A model generated the notes under the pieces. It saw only the letters and a list, made by a program, of their open reading frames with translations. It was not told where the DNA came from and did not search any database. Below, piece after piece: positions 39,958 through 53,100 of a stretch of 64,000 bases of DNA. The stretch is from assembly GCA_023238725.1 (NCBI GenBank), contig CM041550.1, positions 10,184,440 through 10,248,439 of the forward strand, in the 5' to 3' direction. This DNA is from Scortum barcoo (taxonomy: Eukaryota; Chordata; Actinopteri; Centrarchiformes; Terapontidae). Position 1 is the first letter of the stretch. The number at the start of each line of letters is the position of its first letter. Made by a program: the position numbers and the translations under genes.

Positions 39958-42900
39958 AAAGCCAAATTGAAAAAAAAGAAGCTACAAATGAGTCGTGATA
40001 CACAAATGGCTCCTCCTGCTGTTGTCCTCCTAGTGTGTCTGACTCAAGACTGAGTGGCTGACTGTCGCAGTGTGAGTGCGTATGGCACCGGTGCAAATTT
40101 AGATGGCTAGATCACTTTAGTGGTACAAGATAACAACTTTGATCACATTACAACATTAACTCCACAGTTCAGACACTGTATTCAGACACAGTCCAAGAAC
40201 AAACATCAGAGTGAATGAAATTTTTCTCACAGCCAGTGTTGGATGAGTCACTAACATGACTTCTGTATCTCAAGAGAGCAACAGTGAAGCACATCCTAAC
40301 TTGTTTCCTGACATGTCCGGAGTTAGACGACATCCCTGGAGCTACTGCTGGGAGCTACAGGCTGTAGAAAACACAGTCTGGAGAGGCAGCACCATAAGCT
40401 GAGGCTTATGGTTGGACATGCACTGATTTAGTCGAAGTGCAAAGGAAGCCAAACTGCCTAGAAACCCAACCGAGTTGAGACTGCAAGGTGAGGGATTCTA
40501 ATGTAAAATGCAATACATTTCACAAAGATTTTTTCCATCTATCTTTTTAATCAAATACGTCTTGTATGTACTTGAACCTTTCAACAAGAGACACCCCTGC
40601 TGAGGCCCTTAACTCATGTGAAGAAACTTCCAGTTCTTGCAGTACAACCTCAGCTTGGGCTGGGCGATGTGGTTATCGGAATCAAGATTTTTTAAAAAAT
40701 GAGCATCGGCAAACAAGACTAAGAGTTGACATGCTAAGATTTGCTAATTAGCAATAAAAACAAATCCCTTCTGAGTAAAATGGGACTGTTGTTTTGAAGG
40801 TACTTAGTCAGATGACAAAGTGTAAAATTTTGAGCCGATGGAAAAGACAGTAAATATATTAAAATTCATCCTGAGGGAGATTTGAATTGAATGTCTCTTT
40901 CAATCACTTTGTTAAATGTAGGCATACTGTATATGATCAACTCAATGTCCATATATACTTATACTATACACATATTGATATTGATTTATCAGCCATAATC
41001 CAACTACAGATGATTCCTGCTTATTCGTTAAATGTAGTGCATTTGATACTCAGTTTCATTCTTGATGATGTCCTTTCCTTTGCCTGGGTGAGGCAGATAG
41101 GTAAGCTTACAGCAAACCTGTCAAGCAGTTCATGGCATCACAACAAAAGGCCGAGCAACAGCTTAGTTCATAAAAAGCTTTAGACAAGGGCGCATAATTA
41201 CAGGTTAATTAAAATTTAAATATGAGCTTATTGCCTCTTCATTCAACAAGTGAGCGCGGTTGACAAGCACACAATAAACATAATTATACCTCTGGGGCAA
41301 AACCTTCTTACATGGCGCATTGACCGCGGATTTGTAGCCCTGAGTTCACAATGTTAAAAACGACTCTCTGAAAGCACCAACTTTCACCCCTCCGGTCAAA
41401 AGAGGGAGAGTTGTGAGAAGCACTTCTGTTTTTCATTAGCGCCTTTTCATCACCCTGACAGTACCTCCAAACATTTTATGAGGAATGATTTCAATTACTT
41501 TTGCTCTCTGGTGTTCTCCCAGCCATTACTATGCAACAGTGAAGGAGCTGCTGAATCACAATGATGTATACAGCTCTAAAAGCACTCGTTAGTTACTGTT
41601 GAACCTTCATGAGTGATAACGCTCAAACACCTACTGTTGGCTTTTACAATACAAAAAGGCTCTGTGGAAGGTAGTAAAGCCTATAAAGCCTGCTGGTGGT
41701 GAAAGCATTGTATGTAATCTTTAGACGTCATAACAAAGGCTAGAAGACGACAACAATACTACAAACCCTTTGGGTATTTAAGCCTGAAATCTGTAGCACA
41801 TCTTTCAGTCAATCACATGCGACCGGTATCCTACAAGGCTTCACAGGGAACAGTGAGGAAGGCGTTTCTGCACCACACAAACGCTACCTGAGCCAGAGAA
41901 GGTGTCTGCCATCTTCCCTCCCAGTAGCTCTCCCAGTTTGGCCAGTTGAAGCTGCTCTGGCTGCGAAAGCTTGCTGGTCAGAAACACCATCATGTCATCC
42001 CTCCTCACGCGGTCGCTGACCTGAGAAAATGGCACAGGGACACGGTTTAGAAATGTCGAGGCCTATAATGCAAAATATTAGCACTCTAGGGTTAACAATT
42101 ACTAGGGAAAAAGGTTAATCACATCTTCATACAGACGTACCGCAGATAGACTTGCTGAGGGGCTGAGAGATGAATTAGCATATTGCGTTCCTTCTGAGGC
42201 TTCCTGGAAAATCTCCCGCATCTCCAGACTCACTGCGTAATCTGCAGGCCGCTTTCCATACAGATTACTGCGAAGAGGAGAAATTTAAAAGTGTGTCAGT
42301 GTCTCACAGTATGTTTACACTTGTTTATTTATTCATTTGACCACCCGGTGACCAAAGGGAGAGTCTGACATGGAAATAAATAACTTCATAATTATTTTTA
42401 CTTAGTTGTTCACCAAAAATGTATCAACACAAGCTAAAAGTGGGTCACCATGAGCAGCAAGGTACTGTGTTGTCATGCATGCTGTATCTTTTGTTAATTA
42501 TTCATGGCAGGTCTGAGATGAGCCGAGACAGTTTTCCTCTCCAAGTGGCCAGTGGGTTTTCAAATTTATGGGTACAAATGCAGAAACTGGTCCCCTGCTG
42601 TGTCAGTGAGTTTTGATGCAGAGACTTTAGAGCGCTTTATGACAAGCCTTCATTTCATCTGAAACACATTATGTAAAACTTGTTTCTATTTCGCTGATGC
42701 ACAAAAGAGATTTGTAAGCTAACAATTGCTGTTAGAACAGAGGCCAAACATGCAATGACTTGTTTTTAATTTCACTTTATCTGACAACTTCCTTGTCTGT
42801 TTTGCACAAAATTAGAACAACAACAAAAAAATGGTAACAATAGGAATCTTATTTTTCAAGAACTTTTCAAATGCAGAATTACAAAGCGCTGTGAATATGG

Positions 42901-44154
42901 TGACAAACAAATGACAAACAGAAGACTTTTTACTGAACCAGATAAAAAAAAAAAAATCTGTATATGAATATTTTAAGAAGATTTAAAAGATGACGCTGAC
43001 TCAGCCAGCGCTGTTTCTTGGTCAGGCATTTCTTGGGGAGTCTTGGGGCCTTGCAGCAAAGGCTCTGTCTGCAGTAGTTTTAACGAACTTTTGACACTGT
43101 GGCAGCCAAAAAGGTCCTTGGCCAAGGATTCAAAACAATGATTTTTGTGCAGAAGACCAAGTTTTGAAGGAAATCGTGACTCTAACAACATCATAATCTG
43201 CCAAAGTACATCAGCTAGATTTCTTTTCAAATATCATCCTCTTGATCCTGTCTCTTAGCAAGAGACATCCATTTTTGTAATCCTGATATGAACTAATAAA
43301 CAACACAATTTTTTGTAACTGACCTGTTGCAGTCCTGACAGATACCTATCTGACAAAGGTTTTACAGACACTGATGCCCAAGGCAAAGTCTCCTCCAACA
43401 AGATAATCATTCTGTCACATCATTTCATCACACCATTCGTGCACATTTGGGTTTTTTTTTTTTTTTTTTTTTAAATCACTGGCCAAGTAGGACAACACAT
43501 ACACACACACACAAAAATAAAAATCAATATTTGCCAGTCCAGAGCCCTGGGAAAAACAATTTGGCAATGTCACACCCCGCTTGTTCTGTGAAACTGTGCA
43601 CCCATGTGTGTCATTCACTTGTTGGAGCATAATTGTTTGATATGAGGGTGAGCTGAAATCTGTGCTCTGCTTCATTGCTAGGTCATGTCCATATACAACA
43701 CCCTCGTCTGACTGTCATGGCTGCATAACATCACTGAAAAGTGCTGATGTTTAGTGGATATGCTTTTTGTATTACACATTACATTTACAGATTTAGTATA
43801 GTTTTTGTAAACATTCATAATAACCCGAGTACAGATTACGTGTAATTGAGACTTCAGCAGCATTTCGCAAAAGAGATGAAACTATGACCATCCCCTGGCT
43901 ACTTTTAAAAGCACGCATCTTTGAGTTTTTTTAGAGGTGCATGAAACGAGACTGAGGTCACCTTGAGGAAAGAGGAAGAGGAGAAAAAGATGAAGGAAAG
44001 CACGAGGAGGAGGAGAGGAGACGGAGAGAAGAACCAAGCCCAGCAGGTCGTCTCTGAAAGATTAGGCGTCAGCAAAGATAACACCTGGGGGACAATTAAT
44101 AGGTCCACTGGTCCATAAAATATTTCATTTGGATTCAAACCCCCCAACCCCATG

Positions 44155-44190
<36 letters not shown>

Positions 44191-47100
44191 CCCACAAGAA
44201 TACAAACAAACATAAAATGTCCCTGATGCTTATACATATGCGCACACACATGCTGGTTTATGCAGCTGCACGTGAGAAGAATATCTGACAAAAAAAAATA
44301 TAATAATAAAGCATGGAAAATTGTGCAGGAGGTAAATTCACAAACACTCTTCCACAAGCCACTGCATAAGTACACAAGTGGGAGGAAGGCGGTGGTGGTT
44401 CTAGAGCTTAACTACTGTAGCCATGACTCTTCTTCTAACTGGGAGGAGGAGATTCAAATATTAATTTCAAGCTGAACACAAAAGCAGAGTTTCAGTTCAC
44501 ATCTAACACCATTCATCCCTTCTTCACCAACAATGATACTGATAATAATAATACTACTATCAATGTAATCATCTTTGACAGCCCTATTGATGCTACATAA
44601 CTTCAGGAACCACTGTGTGTGTTTAATTATGAAAACATTTCAATTTCTGTCTAAAATCTGCTTTCCTCAAAGAATACCGTGTGCTGAACTTTTGTGAGGT
44701 CAGTTCAAAATTCAACTCAGCAGCTGAAAGAGCTTTTGGACTTTGTCAGCTCAGCAGTATGTCTAATGAAGGAAACTTGTGGCAAGTTATGGTGGGGCAC
44801 TAGGCGAGGCCTGAATGCATTTTTAATCAAAAGGTTCATTAGTTACATTTCCTCCTCACACAGTCCAGCCTCAACATGTCCTGATGGTTTGGATCAGCTG
44901 GGTGTTACGGCTAATAGTTGATTATACAGTACATGACTCCATTTAACTCTCATCTAAATGCCATGTAAATCATCAAATAATAAATAATCAAGACCAGGGC
45001 ACTTTGCTCCAGGATCCTTAAAAACAGCTTTAGTCAATAACACTGTTTCAAGCATTGAGACATGTGAGAGAGAAAAAAAACCCTGTTCAATCCAGTGGAT
45101 AAGAGTTAAAAATCAGAGGCGTGGACTTGTGATGTCAGAATCAAAGTGTCTATTTTAATACTGTATTCAGTGTTATATGTAGTCATACCATTGCATTGGC
45201 TAATTGGTAAATGTAGTTACCATTCACTGCTAACATTTGGAGACTGTCACTGCTTATTTGTCAACTCTGTATGCAGTATAATTATTCCAATCCTGTATTG
45301 GATTGGCCTGCCAGTACGAGGCACACAGGTGATGTTAATTAATGTCTGTATGGATTCAGTGCTTCGGGCTTAAGGTGGTCATTAGGACAGAGCCAATTCA
45401 AATATGCCTCGCCCCCCTCCTCCCGTCTCATTAACACTAATTAATTTTCATACCGCACTGACATAATGATATAAAAACCTACAGTATGATTGGGAAAGTA
45501 GTTAGCAGTAAAGTACACAAGATTTGTAATCAATGTATAAAGAATGCAAAATCCAAACATGGTCCTTTAGGTTTGTGAACACAACATATGCTACCTGCTA
45601 ACACTTTGCAGGATCATCTTGGCTGTTCGAATGTGCTGCACTGGTAGATATTTCTGCTCTGAGACTTATAGCCAGGAACCCTGCTGTGCAGCTTCTCAGA
45701 AAATGCTTAAACCTGTTGTTTTTTTTGATAACAGGGTCGACTGTAGAAAACGTATCAGTGTTCGCTTAAAAATTTGCCTGTTTTAAGACTTTTCCCTGTA
45801 CTTCAAATAATCTGCCCAACAAGTCAAATACTTGAGCTGGACAGAAAGTGGACTCACTGATTTAGAGGACCAGAGACAATGGAGAACAGGAAAAAAAAAA
45901 CTCCAATCATTCAAACTTTATGTGCAGAGGAACACAGAGGAACAATGAAAATCTGCAAAACCTGTATTTCCAGACCTCGAGCTGTGTGCCAATCATTCCA
46001 TTAGGGATTGCATTGGCGGATGGGGACAAGGGGGGCGGCAAGGATTGCGTTCATCTTGCAGCGTCCTGACAGACAGTCCCAATCACTGCCTCTTCACGTT
46101 TTTTGCCTCGCAGCCAAGTAACAAAGTGAAGAGGAGAAAATGTAAGACCCGGCAATTGGGGCCCATCAGAGCAATGACACAAATAAAATGAAATGGAGGG
46201 AGAGGATGGAGGATGATTGGTATAAAATGATTGCAGAGAGTGCTAACTGACCGGCACACTGACTCTGATCAACTGCTCTATTGATCACACTGATTAACCG
46301 GCATCCTTTCCCTCGTTATGGACGAGGGACCCATGCGAGGGAAATGCTGATCCAGCATCAACCAACTACCAACAGCTAATCAGCGTCAGTCAATTTTCTT
46401 GCAATCACCCACTGATGTACTGCACTAACGCAGACGGCTCTGTTCTCAACAATGAAAGGCCCGTACATTGACTGGGAAACAGGCACTTGATGATTTATTG
46501 AAGACGTGGAAAATAAGCCCTGGTCCAGAATAACAGACGCACTTCTATGATGTAATGCTATGAAACACAATAGCCGTACATTAAATATTAACTAACCTAA
46601 AATGTTCAGCTTCTGTTGAGATTTCGACTTTTAGTTGTCTGACTCATTTGAACGGTGTTTGTGATACTTTGTCCCTGGTGAAGAATCAAGCGTGTTTGAG
46701 AGAGCTCAAAAGTTAATGTAATCCAACAGATGGAATCCAGTATCTATAACACGTCAAATATTATCATCAGATTTTTCATAATAAAATCAATAGATGCAGC
46801 ATTCTCACAACCTAATGTCTAATCTAATCTCTGTCAGTGCACACCTGTGTTTTCACTTGTCTGGAGGATCCATATACAATAGGTTATAGTGTATTAATTT
46901 CAACAAAGAGTAATGTTTTTAAAATCTATTTAGTTCTATATGAAGTTTTAATCTTGCCGGGACCAGAACACAAAGTACCAGATTTTAAGTTCTGTCTCCG
47001 TTTGAATCAGAAAATCTTGTTTTCAGGTCAGACGTTTTGATCGGCATTTGAAGATTTTCACAAAAGGCCAGTGGCGAACAAAACACACCATCTGTGCAGT

Positions 47101-50100
47101 TAATCACCAATCCTGCGCTCAGCCCTTTTTCCCCAGAGTGACCCACATTACATGCACAGGTCTGACCCTGATCTCGTGGCGGATAACTATGAGTTTTGTT
47201 CAGTTTTGCAGGACTGTATACAGCAAATAAATGTTAGAATTTTTTTAAAAAGCTTACCGTGGTATGACGGCATATGACCTGGAAAAAAATAATAAAGTCA
47301 AGTATGAAAAACCATTTGAAGCAACTTACAGTACGTTCTGCGAGGCTCCGAGCTGCAGCAGCAGTTTGACGATGGCTGGATGTCCGTTCCTCACGGCGTC
47401 ATGAAGTGGGGAGTCATTTTCATAGCCTGGCGTATTCAACAGGGCTCCCCTTGAGGCCAACACCTCCACAACCGCCAGGTGACCCAGGTTACACGCCTCG
47501 TGCTGTAACAACAACATAAGTCACTCTGATCTGCTTTGATCTCGGTTTTCTCTACTATCCTCAAAATACAGCCTTCATCTTCCTTCTTCTTCACCCATTT
47601 CCAGTCACTGTAATATTTACCTTGACATATATAGATGTTTCAAAGAGTTCAAAGGAATTTCAATCTTTGTTAGGAATGTTTTAGATGGAATATGCAGTTC
47701 ATCCTTGGGGTATTTTGAATATGTGAGGTGCTCAGATGTCCTTATAACTGCCAATCAGATATTAAAGCTTAATCACACTTCATTAGTTTTGTGGAATTCA
47801 AATCATACAGAGAATTTTCAGATAAGAACACAATATTTTCCTGACCTGCTTCTCTGCCTTTCTAAAATTAACATGAAAGAGAGATATAATGTAATAAAAG
47901 TGAGTGTTTTAATGGTTACATTTGCAACCTGAAGCTGAAGGTAATTTGACAAAAAAAGAACTTCACTTTGGGAGCTTTTTTATTCGGGGCTGAGATTAAG
48001 ATTCACTGCATCACCTGCATTGCATTTAAATACAGCTGAGATAAAGTGTGGGGCTGAAAATGTTATTGAGAAGTCAGTTTTTTTTCTAAATCAGTTTTGT
48101 TTAGTCCGAGTAGTCCAAGCAGCACACAGAACACGCTGACTGTGGCCTGTGGAGTTCTACACCAACAAATGCATAAAAACATTATTATCTGCAACATGAA
48201 TCAGCAGTTACAAAGACAAATATGCAACTATTTTGCACAGTTTTTATTGGTCTAAAAACCTGCCTTTGTATGTCCAGCCCATACAAATTCAGAGCTTGGT
48301 TTTGTTTCATGTAATACTGGGATATTCCCAACTTTCTTTAATCATCCTTAGTAGACAAACGTTTATCTTGCATACGCCAAGGACCAATAATCCCACATCA
48401 GCTGAGCAATAACCCACATCAGGTAAAACGGGCAGGACTGAAAAAAATATTAAAAAAAAAAAACACCAAGCATCAGGGAGGACTGGATGATTGTAGCATG
48501 TCAAGTCAGATGGCTCCCAGCCTTCTCCGATGCACACAAGTCTGTCAAATATGAATTTGTCATGCACCAAGATTATTGGTAGCAATTTGAAAGATCAGCT
48601 GCAGACTGTCAAAACTCAAATTTGAGTGAAGCACCTTGACAGTGAGTAGCCACGTGGAGCGCTGCAATAAGATAGCGGCAAACACTATCCTGCTCAATCT
48701 CAAGGGGAAAAAAAGGCTTCAGGCGGCTCAAATTTGACACTTTGTCATGTGCAGGATACTTTGATTGTTAAGAGAGTGCAGGCCTACATATTTTTGGGAA
48801 AGCAAGTGTGCGTAAAGAAAATGGCAGTACTCAGAGTAACTGACTGACTCTGGATTAAAAGCCTTGTTTTCCAGTATGGCATACTTAAACTTTACCGGCT
48901 AATTTGAAGTCAGCCATGCTCTACAATGTCATGAACTGTACAGATGGTCTAATTTTGTATTTAAACTTGCTGTTGGTTGCAGTCTCAGGCTTAATACAAA
49001 GAAAGACAGCACTAACAGCCCCTCTCATGGCACAAACAGGTGTTAATTTACAGAACATGTCACAGAAACAGCTATTTTGACAGGAAAACTAAGCCTGCAT
49101 GCATATTCATAAGAGCAACATGACGGACAGTGAGCGTGCCTGTTGGTTTATTGGAGCTGACAATACAATTAATAGTAAATGTCAAGTTGTTAATGTTGGC
49201 TGGTGGAAAAAAAAAAGATATGGTGAACACGGATATGTTTTGCCATCATAGTCTGACAAACCACAGAGTAACTGTGTGTAATGAAAGTGCAAAAAAATTA
49301 CTTTTATTATTGACAGAAAACTTTACAAATCTCCAACAATGTAGAAAACTAGTGTCATTTAACAATAACTGTTTTGTTGATGTAACATTTTGTCACTGGG
49401 AGTTTTTATACACAACAAAGAAAGATTTTAAGTGTATCATTCTGTGCATTAGTCTTACCAGAGGTGTCCACCCAGCGTTATCCTTCAGGTTGGGGTCAGC
49501 CCCCTGGTCCAGCAATTCCTTGACAGCCTCTACGTCTCCCTGCAGGACCCAGAGAGCACAACAAACCTGAGGTCAAGACCGGAGACCTGTAAATGCAACC
49601 CTTTAAACACAGCAGCTGATCCCAGTGTACCAAAGCCCCGCTGTTTATCAATCACACTCCACAGTGGGCCATTGATTACCTTGTCAGGGATCCAGAGGGG
49701 GATTACGGCTATGTTTACAAGGATTACTGCAATACGGTTTATTCTCAACAGAGCGGAACATAACTGTCTGATCATCTGAAGACTGATGTGTTCAACTGAG
49801 GGAGGGGGAAAAAATCCCACTGGATAAAATACATTTAAACCAGCATTTTTTTTTCTAATATGATGAACAACATTACAGGGCCAAGTTTGCACCCTGCAGC
49901 ATCATCTTAAAAGACATATGTAGATTTTTCAATGAAAGACAGAGGAAGTAGTCATTTGAAGAACAAAATAATTCTATCTTCAAACTCAAATACCTACTTT
50001 ATATGGGGCGTTGTTCAAAAATACTGTGATGTATTTAAATAGCTTAATTGAGGGAGCATGCACATTTTGTATTTTCGCTTTTAATGCCGTCATTTTACTG

Positions 50101-53100
50101 CAGAGATTGTTTAGAATTTGCATTTGCGACAGAAAATGGAGTGAAGTCATTTATGAGAATTATTCAGAAATCTCTCAACCTTTATGGCAGCTAGATGCAG
50201 CAGGGTCTCTCCCTTGTGGTTCCTCTTCATAACTGCGGGGCTTCCCGATGTGAGCCGTCCAGGAGATGCACCGTGAGCGCAGGGAGATTTTCTACCAACA
50301 GAGGGGCTCCCTCGTTGCTCTTTTCTTGAGTTTTTCGCACCCTCGTCACACCTGGGGTGGGCCGAGGATGGAGGGTTGAGGACTGCTGGAGACATGAGTG
50401 ATTTTCTCCTCTTGCCCGGGGAAGCCCTGGGCCTTTTTGGCGTGCTCTCCATTGTGGCAACCTTCTCCTCCTGCTCCACTCTGGATCTCTTTGAGGCATG
50501 CTTTAAGGGAGAAACGCTGTCCTGTTTTTCAGGATTGTCGGTCAAGCCTGGGTGACGCCGCACGACGCTGTCCGACATGCTCTGCTCGGGCTGGGATTGG
50601 TCATGCATTACAGCCACGCCGCCTCCTGAGAGACTCTCCCTCGCAGTGCTCCTGCCAGGGCTGAGTTCATTAAGACTCCCCTGTGGCACTTCAGGCTGAA
50701 GCTCGTCAGACGTGACAGTGGGGCTTAGGAAGGAAACCCTTTTACTGGACCTCCTTGCCCCCTCTGCACAGGGCTTCTCCTTCTCCTCTAAGGCATCTCC
50801 CTCTTCAGTGATTCCCCATTGCTGGTTTATAGCCTCCAGCCTGTTCTTCTTCATCATCTGCTTGGTCTGTTTTCGTGTGGTCCTGGTGGCTCCTTGCACC
50901 GGCACCTTCCTGCAGGCGACGTTTTTCTTAGCTGACTTCTTCCTCACATTTCGGCTTCCATTTTTGCCTTTTTGAGAGCACGAGGAGCCAGAGTCTTGGG
51001 AGGACGAGGTGAAATTGAAGACTGACAGGTCCTGTTGTTGAGCAGTAACAGTGGCAGGCTGTGCGGCGGCAGTTTCTCCAGGAGACCTGCTCTCCGACAC
51101 AGTGACCTCTGAAGGCTTCTCCACCGCGCAGCGTACCTTGCGGCTGCGGGGGCTGAACCAGATCTTGAAATTCTTCTTGTGTTTAAAAACAGGGCTCCCG
51201 GGTTGTGTTTGAAGCTCGGTTAGAGATGTGTCTGCAAAGAGGTGTGAAAAAAATAACAAAAAAAGAAATATATTCAATAAAACAAAATGTTCCTCACCAG
51301 CATGTACAAGTTTTCATTGCAAATTGCTGGCTTTTTGTATTTCTAATAACTTCAGATGACAAAAGCATTACACGACACTTTAGTATTATGCACTGCCAGC
51401 TAATAATAATGACATTTGACAAAAGAACCCAATCAACTTCATTCACCCCTAGCCATTTCTGTGTACATTCAGACAGCTCAACAACCTACAGATTTGTTCA
51501 CATTTTAACTACAGGGCTGAGAAAGTTGCCCTGTACTTCGTTGTCAAAGCTTAGATCTACTGACAAACTAAACACTACCATGGTTAATTGCATTGCATAA
51601 TTACTGTCATTACCGGGACGCTGGATGGGCGATAAAGATAATAAACCCCAGGAACAAGCCACTAATACTGTCATTCAGAGATTAGATTGGTGGAGGAAAA
51701 TGTTAAATGTTTCAGTCAACAATTGACAGAAGGGGGTGTGGGAAGACGAGCATGGGGAGAAAGATAATGAATAAGACACACAGATTTGCGAAGATAACTT
51801 GTCAATTATGCTTTCAAGATGCTATATAATGGCTACTATCAACCTGGTCGTTCCGTGGGATTGAGCAGGGCCTCCAAGCCGCAGAAGAGCTGCACGATGC
51901 TGCTGAGCTGTCTGTTGATTTGGATGTCCTTCACCCACGCAGGACTGTGGCACACCACGCAGCCATCTCCTGCCCGGGGGCCGGCGCAGGACCTGAGCAA
52001 TAAATATGTTTTGAATTAGGAGACCACTTTATAGTTCGGTGAGAAGAAATACAATGAGCTTATTGATTTACCTTTTAAGGCCATTCAGTCATGAAGAGAA
52101 GGAATAAATTGAAGCTATAGTTTATGCCGATGAGGACATTAGTTGCCTTTAAGACTTTGGGAACTGTAAACTATGCACTGCCAAGAAACAAGGGCATTGC
52201 CATGGATGTGCAGTATTTCACCTGCACAAGAAATAAGCCCCATAACAAAGCAAATGCTACAAAACGTCCTAAATAATCGTCATTTATGAAAATATGAGTA
52301 ATTGAAACACATTTTCCATGGGGCTCATATGTATGCAAAATCTGTAACAATAGTGCTGTTAGTCGTCACTGATTATTTAGCCTAAACACTAACAATAGTG
52401 CTAAAACAATTACTGACTGGTTGAGCCTATATACTTATAATTATTTAATTACCTGATTTTTTAATATATAGTGAATATAATCCTGCTGAACTAGACCACT
52501 CCTAAAGACTGAGAGGTAGAAGTGAGATGTGTGTCCTTGTGGACATTTTGATCCGTGGTAGCAAGAAGAGTATGTTAAATACATAAAAGCTATTAAAGTG
52601 AACCAGCATGCACAATACCAGACTCCTGGCAGGGGAGCACATACATGGAGCACAACCATAATTAAATATATTAGATGCAGCTGTGTTTGACAAATAAAAA
52701 TGTCGACTGTGAGACAGGTCTGCTGTTTGCGAGCATGTCAGAATAAAAACACATTTCACTGAGATGACATTACCTGCACAGCATATGCTCGCACATTCCT
52801 AGACACACAGGCTCCTCCATTAACTTTGAGCTGGAAAAAGACAAGAAAAAACATTAAGGCTCGTCCCCACAGGCAGAACAGGTGAGATAAACTCCACGAC
52901 ACTGAGCACAGGTGCACCCTGGGACTGTGTGCGAAGTCCACTGTTGTTCACCTTTGTGTAGTGACAGCAAGACTGAAAGTACATGCCACACATGGGCAAC
53001 CTTCTAGCGCAAGTTTTTATGTGGAGATTTTTCTCACCAACAGTCTTAAAATAGAGGCACATTTGCGATTAACTGATGACGGCACGGGATCAACATCATT

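Larger units (their letters stand above)
42268..47329 (-). other. bard1: bard1 intron 6
   Basis: 5.1 kb of intron. It contains a poly-T run (43452-43472), a CA microsatellite (44158-44187) and many short open frames without motifs. No missing BARD1 segment needs to lie here, since exons 6 and 7 join in phase. Confidence 0.88.

Noticed and set aside
39500..40096. 198-codon minus-strand frame
   Set aside because: Only the 93 nt from 39903 to 39811 is coding (bard1 exon 9). The rest is intron read-through, including GT repeats.
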